A stretch of DNA of 64,000 nucleotides from Bin5 sp965207495 (GCA_965207495.1 OZ242287.1:4216001-4280000); one strand, 5' to 3'; counted from the first letter of the stretch, positions 40,899-51,010 are shown. The notes: generated from the letters alone by a model not told the origin. Translations and numbers: made by a program.

Positions 40899-41426
40899 AT
40901 GGGTATAGAAGAAAAGGTCCCCGAAGGCATTTTAACAACGTCGCTGGACAGCGTGATCAATTGGGGGAGGGCCAATAGCACGTGGCCGCTGCTGTTCGGG
41001 TTGGCGTGTTGTGCGATGGAAATGATTGCCACAGGCACGGCCCGCCACGACATTGCCCGGTACGGATCGGAGCTATTCCGAGCCAGCCCGCGGCAGGCCG
41101 ATCTAATGATCGTGTCGGGCCGCGTCAGCAATAAGATGGCGCCGGTGATCAAGCGCATTTACGATCAGATGCTGGCGCCCAAGTGGGTCATCGCGATGGG
41201 AATTTGCGCGAGCGCGGGAGGGCCTTTTAACAACTACGCCATAATCCAGGGGGTGGACAAGATTATCCCCGTCGATGTGTATGTTCCCGGCTGCCCGCCC
41301 CGGCCCGAGTCACTGCTCTATGCGATGGACCTGCTGCGTGCGAAACAGCGGGGAGAATCGGTTGGGGCATGGCGCAATGTTGAGGAACCGGTCGCCGTTG
41401 ACGAGATCATGCCATTAGGTGTTTGA
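40899..41426 (+). CDS. nuoB: Complex I subunit NuoB
   Basis: NuoB carries cluster N2, the last iron-sulfur centre before quinone. Ligand cysteines are present: the tandem Cys37-Cys38 in LACCAME, Cys103 and Cys132 (VPGCPPRPE). The 175-residue length is normal. It is the only nuoB in the window, so both loci would have to share it if the left arm binds a standard peripheral module. Confidence 0.97.
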   Translation: MGIEEKVPEGILTTSLDSVINWGRANSTWPLLFGLACCAMEMIATGTARHDIARYGSELFRASPRQADLMIVSGRVSNKMAPVIKRIYDQMLAPKWVIAMGICASAGGPFNNYAIIQGVDKIIPVDVYVPGCPPRPESLLYAMDLLRAKQRGESVGAWRNVEEPVAVDEIMPLGV

Positions 41427-41540
41427 CCTTAGTAATGCTTCCTTGTAAGCGGCGCACCCGTTTTAGCCACCAGTCCAGAAGAGTGAATACGGCCCTGTTT
41501 TCGTCCTGGCCGATGCGCAGAAATGAGAGCGAGTTGAGAG

Positions 41541-43391
41541 ATGCCTCTTGATGTAGCCCCGGTTTTTCGCACGTACGAAACGCAACGAACGCTGAATCCA
41601 CCGGGTATCCCTGCGTTGGCGCCGATGCCGACCGGTGAGACCGGCGATACACAGCGCATCTGCGAACAGTTTGGCGAGGATATCGTTGCAGCGGGCCTGC
41701 ACCACGGCAACCAGGTGGTGTCGGTTGTGCCGTCACAACTGAAGGCGCTCGCTACTTTTCTGCGTGATGATCCCGGATTGAAATACGAGACTCTGATAGA
41801 CGTTACTGGTTTGGACCGGTCGCATTTGCCTCTGAACGGCGAGGCACGCTTTCAGACTGTCTACCAGTTTCGCTCTTACTCGCGCAACCAGCACCTGACT
41901 GTCGTGGCCGACTGCGAAGATGAACAGGGCGGCGACGGCAACCAGGCGCAGATCGACAGCCTGACCGGCGTGTACCGGGGGGCAGAGTGGCCGGAGCGGG
42001 AAGCGTACGATTTAATGGGAATCCGCTTCGCCGGTCATCCAGACCTGCGGCGGATCCTTATGCCTAAGAATTGGCCCAACCACCCGCTGCAGAAGCAGGC
42101 GCCCCTGGGCGGGGAAGAGGTGCCATTTACGTTCACCTGGGACGATCCGGAATTCGACACGCTTGGCACGCAGATCCTGCCGGCGGAAAGCAAGGCCCCC
42201 GACTTGCCACCGGGGATGAGCCGGCAGAATATGGTCATCAATATGGGGCCGCACCATCCGAGCACGCACGGCGTCCTGCGCCTGGTCGTGGAGATGGACG
42301 GTGAGCGCATTGTCAGCATCGACCCGGACCTGGGCTTCCTCCATTCCGGCTTCGAAAAGACTGGTGAAAACAAGCGTTATAAGGATTTCGTCTATTACAC
42401 CGACCGGATGGACTATCTGTCGGCGATGTCGAACAATCTGGGCTACTGCCTGACCATCGAGCACATGTTGGGCCTGGAGATACCGGAACGGGCGCAGGTG
42501 ATCCGGGTGATTATGGCGGAGATGCAGAGAATCGCGTCTCATCTGTTCTGGCTGGCGACGCACGTCCTGGATGTCTCGGGCACGGGGATGAGCCTCCTCA
42601 TGTATGCGACGCGCGAAAGGGAGCGGATCCTGGATCTGTTCGAGATGGCGTGTGGGGCCAGGCTTACGGTCAGTTATATTCGCATCGGCGGCGTCTGGCA
42701 GGATTTGCCGGACGCTTTTATCGATGAGTTGAAGGATTTCCTGCGATTGATGCCGCAGAAGATCAGGGAGTACGAGGCGATGGTAACCGAGGCGCCGCTG
42801 TGGCAGGAGCGCCTGACAGGCATCGGTTATATCAGCGCCGAAGATGCCCTGGGCATGGGTCTGACGGGGCCGATGCTGCGGGGCAGCGGCATCGACTGGG
42901 ATCTGCGGCGCGATAGACCCTACAGCGGCTACGAGGCATATGAATTTGAGGTGCCGACCAGCGATAGCGGCGACTGCTACGGGCGCTTCATAATCCGTCT
43001 GGAAGAGATGCGTCAGAGTGTGCGAATTCTGGAGCAGGCGGTGGACAACCTACCCAGCGGCCTGTATAAGTCGAACAATCGCAAGGTATCTTTGCCGCCG
43101 CGCGCCGAGTTGGACGTGAGCATGGAAGCGTTGATTCACCACTTCAAGCTGATGACCGAAGGCTTCCATGTGGCGCCCGGCTACTATTATAACGGCATCG
43201 AAAACAGCAAGGGCGAGTTGGGGTTTTACGTCTACAGTGACGGTTCGGCCAAGCCGTACCGGTTACACGTTCACGGGCCCAGCTTCAATAACCTTTACGC
43301 AATCGACCATATCAGTCGGGGTGAGATGCTATCCGATGTCGTAACCAACATCGGGTCGATCGATATTGTACTTGGTGAGGTAGACCGATAG
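41541..43391 (+). CDS. nuoCD: Fused complex I subunit NuoCD
   Basis: This is a single 616-residue protein. Residues about 1-200 are the 30-kDa NuoC part, with the signature WPEREAYDLMGIRFAGHPDLRRIL. From about 235 the 49-kDa NuoD part follows (NMGPHHPSTHGVLRL, then DLGFLHSGFEKTGE). NuoD forms the quinone pocket with NuoB. The fusion is also known from E. coli, with the same order. It follows nuoB by 114 bp. Confidence 0.96.
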   Translation: MPLDVAPVFRTYETQRTLNPPGIPALAPMPTGETGDTQRICEQFGEDIVAAGLHHGNQVVSVVPSQLKALATFLRDDPGLKYETLIDVTGLDRSHLPLNGEARFQTVYQFRSYSRNQHLTVVADCEDEQGGDGNQAQIDSLTGVYRGAEWPEREAYDLMGIRFAGHPDLRRILMPKNWPNHPLQKQAPLGGEEVPFTFTWDDPEFDTLGTQILPAESKAPDLPPGMSRQNMVINMGPHHPSTHGVLRLVVEMDGERIVSIDPDLGFLHSGFEKTGENKRYKDFVYYTDRMDYLSAMSNNLGYCLTIEHMLGLEIPERAQVIRVIMAEMQRIASHLFWLATHVLDVSGTGMSLLMYATRERERILDLFEMACGARLTVSYIRIGGVWQDLPDAFIDELKDFLRLMPQKIREYEAMVTEAPLWQERLTGIGYISAEDALGMGLTGPMLRGSGIDWDLRRDRPYSGYEAYEFEVPTSDSGDCYGRFIIRLEEMRQSVRILEQAVDNLPSGLYKSNNRKVSLPPRAELDVSMEALIHHFKLMTEGFHVAPGYYYNGIENSKGELGFYVYSDGSAKPYRLHVHGPSFNNLYAIDHISRGEMLSDVVTNIGSIDIVLGEVDR

Positions 43392-43458
43392 ATACTCGGC
43401 AGTAGGGTATGGTCAGCGTTTGTCACCGTATACGGCTCACCGGCAACCGGGGTATTCA

Positions 43459-45435
43459 ATGATAACGGAACAGATGCGGCAGGAGATCGACGAGATACTG
43501 GCACGCTATCCCGCGGGCCGGCAGCGTTCGGGGATTTTGCCGGCGCTCTACGTGATCCAGAGGGAGTACGGCTACTGCCCGGTGGATGCGCAGGACGAAC
43601 TGGCGGAAATCCTGGGGATCGCGCCGGCGGAGGTTGGCGGGGTCGTCGGTTTCTATAACATGCTGCATGAGGCGCCCAAAGGCGAGTATCACATCGAAGT
43701 CTGCACGAACGTGCCGTGCATGTTGCGGGGCGGGAACCAGTGCCTTCACAACTTCGAGAACGCGCTTGACATTCATCATGGTGAGAAGACTGAGGACGGC
43801 AAGTTCGCGCTTGATCACATGGAGTGTCTGGGATCCTGCGTCACGGCGCCGATGGCGATCGTAACGGACCAGAAGACAGGCGAGATCCGTTATTTTGAGA
43901 ATCTCGACTCGTCTGAGGATGTGGAGAAGGCGATCGATCTGCTCAAAGCGGGAAACGGCTTTCATACCTTGGAACGCTGGACGCCGGAGGCCGACCCCAA
44001 CAACGAGGGCGCGTCCGACGGACCTTACCGCCTGGGCGGGATGGAACCGCGTTACCTGATGGACCGGCTCAATAAACCTGACAGCCACAAGATTGAGACC
44101 TATGAGGCCGACGGCGGTTACGCCACCACCCGCCGCGTATTGAGCGAGATCGAGCCGGCGGACATGATCGATCAGATCAAGGACAGCGGCATCCGCGGTC
44201 GCGGGGGCGCCGGTTTTCCCACCGGTATGAAGTGGGGTTTTCTGCCGCCGGGCGTACAACCGCGCTACATGGTGGTCAACGCTGACGAGTCGGAGCCCGG
44301 CACGTTCAAAGACCGCATTGTGATGGAGTACGATCCGCATCAGCTCATCGAAGGCATCATTCTGAGCTGCCACGCGATTGAGTCGGAGAAGGCCTTCATC
44401 TATATACGCGGCGAATATTATTTTGCCTATGTGCGATTGCAGGAGGCCCTGGCAGAGGCCAAGGCCAAAGGCTACCTGGGCGAGAACATCTTCGGCACCG
44501 ACAAGAGTCTGGACATAGTGCTGCACCGCGGGGCAGGCGCCTATGAGTGTGGTGAAGAGACCGCCCAGTTGACGAGCCTCGAGGGTTTTCGGGGGGAGCC
44601 GCGCCTGAAGCCACCGTTCCCCGCCGTGCAAGGCCTGTATGCCAAGCCGACGATCGTTAACAACGTCGAGTCGATCTGCAATGTGACGCATGTCATGCGT
44701 TATGGCGTCGAATGGTACAAGGAGTACGGCACTGAACGCAGCCCGGGCATGAGGATCTTTTGCCTGAGCGGCAACGTTAAGCGGCCGGGGCTCTACGAGC
44801 TTCCTCACGCCACGCCGTTGAGTGTACTGGTTAACGAATACGGGGGCGGCCCGGAGGACGAGAACCATCCGATCAAGGCAATCGTTCCGGGCGGGCTTTC
44901 GATGAAGCTGCTGACACCGGACCAGTTTGACACGCCGCTGGACTACGAGAGCATAGCCGAGGCCGGATCTCTGCTGGGCTCGGCGGGGGTTATCGCGATC
45001 GACGACCGCACATCCATGGTGGAGGTCGCGCGACGCACGCTCAGCTTCTATCGCGAAGAGAGTTGCGGCAAGTGCACACCTTGCCGGGAAGGCACGGCCT
45101 GGCTGGAGAAAATCCTGCTGCGCATCGAGGAAGGGCAGGGTTTGGGCAAAGACCTGGAACTGATGGAGTTCATCGCCGACAATATCGCAGGCAAGAGCTT
45201 CTGCCCCTTTGGCGAGGCGTCGGTATGGGGACTGCAGAGCAATCTGCTCAAGTTCCGACCCGAGTTTTCCTCGCAGATCGAGAGCACCAATCCGGACGAG
45301 ATCGGCCCGGTACTGCCGATTCGCCCTGATTACCGCCCGAATACGCACGAGGAAAGCGGGCTGCGCGACAGCACGTTTGCTCCGGCCGGGGGCAACATCG
45401 TACTGCATGATGACCTGGTGCCAGGGGACGACTGA
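43459..45435 (+). CDS. nuoEF: Fused complex I subunits NuoE-NuoF
   Basis: This is a 658-residue protein from ATG 43459; an upstream in-frame start at 43420 is possible. Residues about 1-165 are the thioredoxin-like NuoE with cluster N1a ligands CTNVPC and CLGSC. From about 200 NuoF follows: GRGGAGFPTGMKW (FMN site), NADESEPGTFKDR (NADH site), GAGAYECGEETAL-like residues, and the N3 cluster SCGKCTPCREG with its fourth Cys in SFCPFGE. There is no stop between the parts. It makes the NADH-oxidising head. A C-terminal tail of about 50 residues extends past the usual end. Confidence 0.95.
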   Translation: MITEQMRQEIDEILARYPAGRQRSGILPALYVIQREYGYCPVDAQDELAEILGIAPAEVGGVVGFYNMLHEAPKGEYHIEVCTNVPCMLRGGNQCLHNFENALDIHHGEKTEDGKFALDHMECLGSCVTAPMAIVTDQKTGEIRYFENLDSSEDVEKAIDLLKAGNGFHTLERWTPEADPNNEGASDGPYRLGGMEPRYLMDRLNKPDSHKIETYEADGGYATTRRVLSEIEPADMIDQIKDSGIRGRGGAGFPTGMKWGFLPPGVQPRYMVVNADESEPGTFKDRIVMEYDPHQLIEGIILSCHAIESEKAFIYIRGEYYFAYVRLQEALAEAKAKGYLGENIFGTDKSLDIVLHRGAGAYECGEETAQLTSLEGFRGEPRLKPPFPAVQGLYAKPTIVNNVESICNVTHVMRYGVEWYKEYGTERSPGMRIFCLSGNVKRPGLYELPHATPLSVLVNEYGGGPEDENHPIKAIVPGGLSMKLLTPDQFDTPLDYESIAEAGSLLGSAGVIAIDDRTSMVEVARRTLSFYREESCGKCTPCREGTAWLEKILLRIEEGQGLGKDLELMEFIADNIAGKSFCPFGEASVWGLQSNLLKFRPEFSSQIESTNPDEIGPVLPIRPDYRPNTHEESGLRDSTFAPAGGNIVLHDDLVPGDD

Positions 45436-45446
45436 GGGGTATTGTG

Positions 45447-46139
45447 ATGGTCGCCGTAGCGCCGCCAGTCTCGCCGGACCCAAGCGGGGAGGTCGGGAAT
45501 GCGAGAAGGAGAATACACGAAACAGTTTTACCAATTGGACCGGTAGAAGGTCTGCCCTTGCGACGGTTCACGTTGGATGAATATCATTCACTGATTGAGA
45601 CGGGCTTCTTCGATGAGGACGAACGGGTCGAACTGCTCGAAGGGGTCTTGGTGTCGATGAGCCCGATATATCCGCCGCATGCAAATGCGGTCGATCTCCT
45701 TTTGCTTGTATTTTCGTCGCTTCTCACGCGTGGGGGAATTAGACTTCGAGTTCAGGCTCCTATTTCGATTTTAGATTCAGAGTCCGAACCGGAGCCGGAC
45801 TTGATTCTTTTAAGGGACATGGGTGCAGCATTTGCGGAACGTCACCCCGGTCCGTCTGAGGTTTTCTTGTTGGTAGAGGTGGCCGAATCAAGCTTGAAAA
45901 TAGATCGCTCCAAGAAGAGGGCCTTATATGCCCAAGCAGGGATAGCAGAGTACTGGATTTGGAATCTTGTCGATGATGTACTTGAGGTCTATCGCGATCC
46001 GCGCAGCTCTTCCTCGGGCGAGGCACTTTACCAGACCAAACTAACGTTAAGTCAAGGCATGTCAATTGCGCCACTTGCATTCCCTGATTTCCATGTCGCG
46101 GTAGACGATTTAATGTCGCCAGTTGCCGGCGAAGCCTGA
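45447..46139 (+). CDS. Uma2 family endonuclease-like protein (DUF820)
   Basis: This 230-residue PD-(D/E)XK-fold protein is of the Uma2 family. It shows FTLDEYHSLIETGFFDEDERVELLEGVLVSMSP, EPEPDLILLRD (active-site Asp) and VFLLVEVAESSLKIDR (Glu-x-Ala/Val pattern), then ALYAQAGIAEYWIWNL. Function is unproven for the family, which is often multi-copy in Cyanobacteria and Chloroflexota. It lies inside the nuo operon between nuoEF and nuoG, on the same strand. Base composition looks visibly less GC-rich than its neighbours, suggesting insertion. Confidence 0.9.
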   Translation: MVAVAPPVSPDPSGEVGNARRRIHETVLPIGPVEGLPLRRFTLDEYHSLIETGFFDEDERVELLEGVLVSMSPIYPPHANAVDLLLLVFSSLLTRGGIRLRVQAPISILDSESEPEPDLILLRDMGAAFAERHPGPSEVFLLVEVAESSLKIDRSKKRALYAQAGIAEYWIWNLVDDVLEVYRDPRSSSSGEALYQTKLTLSQGMSIAPLAFPDFHVAVDDLMSPVAGEA

Positions 46140-46189
46140 CTCTGACGAACTTGAAGAGTTTCTCCTCTTACTCGGAGACGTAATCGTCA

Positions 46190-48679
46190 ATGACAGATAA
46201 CGTAACGCTCACAATCAACGAAAAGGAAGTATCGGTCCCTGCCAGGACGCTTCTGGTGGACGCGGCGCGGATGGCGGGCGTCGAGATTCCGGTCTTCTGC
46301 TCGCATCCCAAGCTGGACCCGGTCGGGTGCTGCCGCATGTGTTTGGTCGAGGTGGACGGCCCGCGCGGCACGGCGATGATGGCCTCCTGTACGATGCCGG
46401 TGGGCGACGGCATGGTCGTGCGTACAGATACCGAACAGGTGCAGACGGTGCAGGAAGCAAACCTCGCCTTCATCCTGCTCAATCATCCGCTGGACTGCCC
46501 GATCTGCGACAAGGGCGGCGAGTGCCCGTTGCAGGACCAGACTATGCGCTTCGGACCGGGGATCAGCCAGTTGATCGAACCGAAGCGGCTGGCAAAGAAG
46601 CACTATGACATTTCCGACACGATCGTGCTGGACCAGGAGCGGTGTGTACTTTGCTGGCGCTGCATCCGCTATCTGGAGGAGTGGGAGGACAAGCCGCAAC
46701 TTGGTCTTTTCGAGCGGGGCAACGATACGATCGTCGACATCCAGGATGGGCGCCCCGTCGACGCCAAGACCAGCGGCAATATCATTGACCTTTGCCCTGT
46801 CGGGGCGCTGACGAATCGCGTTTCGCGTTTTGCCTATCGTCCCTGGGAAATCGAGCGGACGCCGAGCGTTTGTTTGCACTGTTCGGTGGGCTGCAATGTG
46901 CGTTTGGACAGCCGTACGCACCAGTTGCGGCGCATCGTCGGCCGCGAAAACATGCAGGTCAACGACCAGTGGATTTGCGATAAGGGCCGCTTCGCCCACG
47001 CGTGGGTAAACGACGAGAAGCGGCTGGCTGCACCGCAGTTGCGCAAGGACGGCAAGCTGACCCCTGTACAGTGGGGCGAGGCGCTGGCTTTCATCGCGGA
47101 AAAGCTGACCGGCATCAAGGAGAAGTACGGCGCAGATAGCGTGGGCGCAATCGGCAGCGGCAAGATCAGCAACGAGAGCAACTATGCTCTGCAACGATTC
47201 ATGCGTGCGGTGATCGGGACGAACAACATCGATCACCGCGACGGCGGCGAGGTCGCGGCACTGCCCACCGGGCTGCCGGCACTGGCAGAGCTGATGAAAC
47301 CGCAGTACGGGCCAGACCCGCAGGTCGATACGGTACTGCTATTCGGTGTGGACCCGAGCGAGGAGTTGCCTGTTCTGGATCTGCACCTGAAGAGGGCGGT
47401 CCTTCGAGGCGGGGTCAAACTGATCGTCGCCCACGCCCGCAAGATCGAGTTGACGCGATACGACGGCCCCTACCTGTCGTACCTGCCGGGAGAAGAGTCT
47501 TCGCTGATAAGCCGCCTTACGCAGGCTGTGCAGGGTTCGGACCAGTCCGAAGAAGAGGCAGCGATATCGGCCGCGGCCAAACTGTTGAAGGAGAGCGAGA
47601 GCTCGCTGATTGTTTACGGGCCGATGGCAGCGCGGGGAGAGAACGGACCTGGTGTCCGCAACGGGCTGGAACAGCTCGTCCTAGCGGCCGGCGAGGGGGC
47701 ACGACTGGCCTATGCCGGCTTGGACGGCAATGCGCAGGGCTGCCGCGATATGGGTGTTCTTCCCGACAGGTTGCCCGGCCATTTCCCGCTTGATGACGCC
47801 GACGCCAGAGCCCGGCTGGAAGCACTATGGGGCTGCAACCTTCCCACTTTCTCTGGCTACACATACAAGCAAATGCTGGACAGCCAGGAAATGAGGGCCC
47901 TCTTCGTGAACGGGGCCGACCCGGCGACCGAATCGCCGGACTGGTCGGCCAGTTTGGAGGCGTTGGATCTGCTGGTTGTCACCGATCTGCTACCGACGGC
48001 GACTGCTCAGAAGGCTGACGTTGTGCTGCCGGCCCTAGGGTGGTCTGAGAGCGACGGCACCTACACCAATCTGGAGCGTCGCGTGCAGCGGGCGCCAAAG
48101 GCGGTCACCGATCCGAAGTCACGAGCGGCGCCTGACTGGATGATATTTGCGCATCTGGCCAAGCAGATGGGTGCGGACTGGTCATTTTCCGACGCTCACA
48201 GTGTGACCGCTGATATCACTCAAGCTATCCCCGCGTATGGGGAACTGACGTGGGAGGCACTGGGCGATCAGGGCCGCCAGTGGGATGCCAGTTGCGCGCC
48301 GACGGAGGACGCTTCCGCCGGGCGCACGTCAGAGGAAGTCCCAGCATCCGCGGCTGAAGATGCCGAATATCCTCTCAGCCTCGTCACCGGAACTGTCCTG
48401 TACGACGGCGGCACGCTCTTCGGCCTGACCGACGAGATGCACGGCATGGCACATGGGGCGACAGTCACTCTGAACCCTGCCGATGCGGCAAAGTACGGTC
48501 TCGACGCGGGCAGTGCGGTTACGGTGCGGAGCGAGCAAGGAAACCTGGATCTGACTGTGGCGGTCGACGCGCAGGTGCAGACGGGCTGCGCCTGGATTCC
48601 GGAGAGTTTGCCCGGTGCGCCGGTGGGCGCGCTGCTCAACGGCAGCTTTACGCAGCGGGTCAAAGTGGAAAGGCGTTAA
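46190..48679 (+). CDS. nuoG: Complex I subunit NuoG
   Basis: This is the large iron-sulfur subunit (829 residues). N-terminal ligands for 2Fe-2S and 4Fe-4S clusters are seen (CSHPKLDPVGCCRMC; CPICDKGGECPLQDQ; CVLCWRCIRY). CLHCSVGC with a later WICDKG matches the extra N7 cluster known in E. coli and Thermus. A molybdopterin-oxidoreductase-like domain follows. The stop TAA is directly followed by the nuoH ATG. Confidence 0.96.
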   Translation: MTDNVTLTINEKEVSVPARTLLVDAARMAGVEIPVFCSHPKLDPVGCCRMCLVEVDGPRGTAMMASCTMPVGDGMVVRTDTEQVQTVQEANLAFILLNHPLDCPICDKGGECPLQDQTMRFGPGISQLIEPKRLAKKHYDISDTIVLDQERCVLCWRCIRYLEEWEDKPQLGLFERGNDTIVDIQDGRPVDAKTSGNIIDLCPVGALTNRVSRFAYRPWEIERTPSVCLHCSVGCNVRLDSRTHQLRRIVGRENMQVNDQWICDKGRFAHAWVNDEKRLAAPQLRKDGKLTPVQWGEALAFIAEKLTGIKEKYGADSVGAIGSGKISNESNYALQRFMRAVIGTNNIDHRDGGEVAALPTGLPALAELMKPQYGPDPQVDTVLLFGVDPSEELPVLDLHLKRAVLRGGVKLIVAHARKIELTRYDGPYLSYLPGEESSLISRLTQAVQGSDQSEEEAAISAAAKLLKESESSLIVYGPMAARGENGPGVRNGLEQLVLAAGEGARLAYAGLDGNAQGCRDMGVLPDRLPGHFPLDDADARARLEALWGCNLPTFSGYTYKQMLDSQEMRALFVNGADPATESPDWSASLEALDLLVVTDLLPTATAQKADVVLPALGWSESDGTYTNLERRVQRAPKAVTDPKSRAAPDWMIFAHLAKQMGADWSFSDAHSVTADITQAIPAYGELTWEALGDQGRQWDASCAPTEDASAGRTSEEVPASAAEDAEYPLSLVTGTVLYDGGTLFGLTDEMHGMAHGATVTLNPADAAKYGLDAGSAVTVRSEQGNLDLTVAVDAQVQTGCAWIPESLPGAPVGALLNGSFTQRVKVERR

Positions 48680-49660
48680 ATGGACTGGCTACAGGTATTG
48701 GTCTTCCCGGCCATCCGCGCACTGATACTGATTTTCGTCCTGCTGACCGGTTTCGCGTACCTCACCTGGTTTGAGCGCAAACTGCTGGCCCGCTTCCAGG
48801 TGCGATACGGTCCAAACCGGGCGGGCAAGTTCGGTCTCCTGCAGCCGGCCGCGGACGCGGTCAAGGCGTTTTTCAAAGAAGAGATCATCCCCAATCACGT
48901 CGACAAGCCGGTCTATCTGCTGGCGCCGGCGCTGGCCCTTGTGCCGGCACTGATCATCTGGGCGGTTATCCCGATCGCCAAGGGAACGCCTGTCATCGCT
49001 GACGTGAATATCGGCTTTCTCTGGATTCTGGCGGTTGCGGGAATCGAGAGCTACGGCATCATACTGGCCGGGTGGAGCAGCAACAACAACTATTCGCTGC
49101 TCGGCGCGCTGCGCTCGTCCGCGCAGATGGTCTCTTACGAACTGCCTTTGGGCCTCTTTCTGGTCAGCATTCTGATTTTGGCGGGCAGCTTCAGCCTTGT
49201 CGACCTGGTCGAGGACATCCGTCCATGGTGGGAGTGGATCTGGCTGTGGCTGGCCTTTCCGTTCTTCTTCATCTGTATACTGGCTGAAACGAACCGCAGC
49301 CCATTCGACTTGCCGGAAACGGAGAACGAATTGGTGGCGGGATTTCAGACAGAGTACGGTGGCATGAAGTTCGCGCTGTTCTTCATCGCCGAATACGTCA
49401 ACATGATTTCCACCAGCGCGATTATGGCGACCCTTTTCTTTGGCGGTTGGAAGGGCCCATTCGCTGAGCAGTACATCTGGCTGGGACCGATATATCTCTT
49501 GATCAAGGTTGTCGTTCTGCTCTTCCTTTTTGTCTGGGTACGGGCCAGTATCGGCCGGCCCCGCTATGACCAGTTGATGAAGTTCTGCTGGCAGTTCCTG
49601 TTGCCTCTGAGTCTGGTCTATGTGAGCATTTCGGCAGTCCTGGCAGTTTTCCTGAAGTAA
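48680..49660 (+). CDS. nuoH: Complex I subunit NuoH, right locus (canonical)
   Basis: This is a 326-residue subunit of normal length. It keeps Glu32 in FERKLLARFQVRYGPNRAGK, the quinone loop ETNRSPFDLPETENELVAGF and FFIAEY. It starts immediately after the nuoG stop. Confidence 0.96.
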   Translation: MDWLQVLVFPAIRALILIFVLLTGFAYLTWFERKLLARFQVRYGPNRAGKFGLLQPAADAVKAFFKEEIIPNHVDKPVYLLAPALALVPALIIWAVIPIAKGTPVIADVNIGFLWILAVAGIESYGIILAGWSSNNNYSLLGALRSSAQMVSYELPLGLFLVSILILAGSFSLVDLVEDIRPWWEWIWLWLAFPFFFICILAETNRSPFDLPETENELVAGFQTEYGGMKFALFFIAEYVNMISTSAIMATLFFGGWKGPFAEQYIWLGPIYLLIKVVVLLFLFVWVRASIGRPRYDQLMKFCWQFLLPLSLVYVSISAVLAVFLK

Positions 49661-49685
49661 GAGCCGCAGTGGAAAGAGGTTTTCA

Positions 49686-50156
49686 ATGGAGTTGGGTGAT
49701 TTCTTTAAGGGCGCTTCCGAGATCGGCAGGGCGATGGGTGTGACGCTAAAGCACCTGCGCCAGAGGCCGGTTACGGTGGAGTTTCCTCACGAGGATATTC
49801 CGATCTATCCCCGCTTCCGCGGTCGTCATGAGCTGCGGCGCTATGCCAACGGACTGGAGCGATGCATTGGCTGCTGTCTATGCGAGGCCGCCTGCCCCAC
49901 TGAGGCGATCCACGTTGAGGCGGCAGAGAACGACCTAGATGCGCCGCTCTCGCCAGGCGAGCGTCACGCCAAGGTTTACGAGCTGAATCTGCTGCGATGC
50001 GTATTTTGCGGTGACTGCGAAGAGGCCTGCCCTACGGAAGCCATCGTTCTCGGTCACGACTTTGCCATGGCCAACTACGAGCGGAAGGACTTCGTGCTGA
50101 CCAAAGAGGAACTTCTGAATCCAGGCATGCCCAAAGTGATCATTCGACCGGAGTAA
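49686..50156 (+). CDS. nuoI: Complex I subunit NuoI
   Basis: This is a ferredoxin-like subunit with clusters N6a and N6b: CIGCCLCEAACPTEAI and CVFCGDCEEACPTEAI. At 156 residues it is normal. It is the only nuoI in the window. Confidence 0.97.
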   Translation: MELGDFFKGASEIGRAMGVTLKHLRQRPVTVEFPHEDIPIYPRFRGRHELRRYANGLERCIGCCLCEAACPTEAIHVEAAENDLDAPLSPGERHAKVYELNLLRCVFCGDCEEACPTEAIVLGHDFAMANYERKDFVLTKEELLNPGMPKVIIRPE

Positions 50157-50162
50157 CTTTTC

Positions 50163-50708
50163 ATGAGTTGGTCGCTTCTGTTTTTCCTGCTTGTTGGCGC
50201 CGTCAGCCTGGCGGCAGCTTTGGGTGTGGTGACAAGCCGTCAGCCGGTGCACAGCGCGCTGTTTCTGCTCACCAATTTCGCCACCCTGGCAGTTCTCTAT
50301 ATTACTCTGGATGCGCAGTTCCTGGCGGCAGCGCAGGTGATCGTGTATGCGGGGGGAATTGTCATTTTGATACTGTTTGTGATTATGCTCATCGGTGGCG
50401 ATACGAACGACTTCAGCGCGGCACAGCGGGCATGGAGTCGCACCGTAGGCATTGCGCTGGGGGTCATTTTACTCCTGACGGTCTCCTACAGCGTGCTTTC
50501 GCGCATGATGGGCCCTTCTGAAGAAAGTGCGGCGCTCCTGCAGGGCGGAACGCCGAAGGCCGTCGGTCTTGAACTGTTTACAAATTATGTACTTCCCTTT
50601 GAGCTTATCGCTCTTCTGTTGCTTGTCGCGCTGATCGGTGCTCTTGTGATGGGCCGCCAGCAGGAGGGCGCAGGCGATGGCATCCCGTCCATCAAGGCGA
50701 ACGAATGA
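50163..50708 (+). CDS. nuoJ: Complex I subunit NuoJ, right locus
   Basis: This is a 181-residue membrane subunit with FLAAAQVIVYAGGIVILILFVIML, the typical third helix. It overlaps nuoK by 4 bp (ATGA). Confidence 0.95.
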   Translation: MSWSLLFFLLVGAVSLAAALGVVTSRQPVHSALFLLTNFATLAVLYITLDAQFLAAAQVIVYAGGIVILILFVIMLIGGDTNDFSAAQRAWSRTVGIALGVILLLTVSYSVLSRMMGPSEESAALLQGGTPKAVGLELFTNYVLPFELIALLLLVALIGALVMGRQQEGAGDGIPSIKANE

Positions 50709-51010
50709 TGGTAGAGACTAGTTTTTACCTGGTGCTGGCCGCCATGATCTTTACTGTTGGCGCCACCGGTGTCCTGCTGCGCCGAAACGCACTCATCGTC
50801 TTCATGTGCATCGAGATGATGCTCAACAGCGTGAACCTGACACTGATCGCGCTCGCGCGCCAGTGGGGCAATCTCGAGGGGCAGATTTTCGTCTTCATGA
50901 TCATGGCAGTGGCCGCGGCCGAGGTAGCGGTCGGGCTGGCAATCCTGATAGCCAATGTCCGCCATCGTGAGAGCATCAACATCGATGAGATAAATCTGTT
51001 GAAGTGGTGA
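50705..51010 (+). CDS. nuoK: Complex I subunit NuoK, right locus
   Basis: This is a 101-residue subunit. Buried glutamates lie in CIEMMLNSVNLTL and AAAEVAVGLAI. It is coupled to nuoJ by overlap. Confidence 0.96.
   Translation: MMVETSFYLVLAAMIFTVGATGVLLRRNALIVFMCIEMMLNSVNLTLIALARQWGNLEGQIFVFMIMAVAAAEVAVGLAILIANVRHRESINIDEINLLKW

Noticed and set aside
43456..45534. Leftward open frame of 692 codons opposite nuoEF
   Set aside because: The + strand encodes NuoE-NuoF with all ligands; the reverse frame is low-complexity and Arg/Gln/Val-rich with no recognisable domain.
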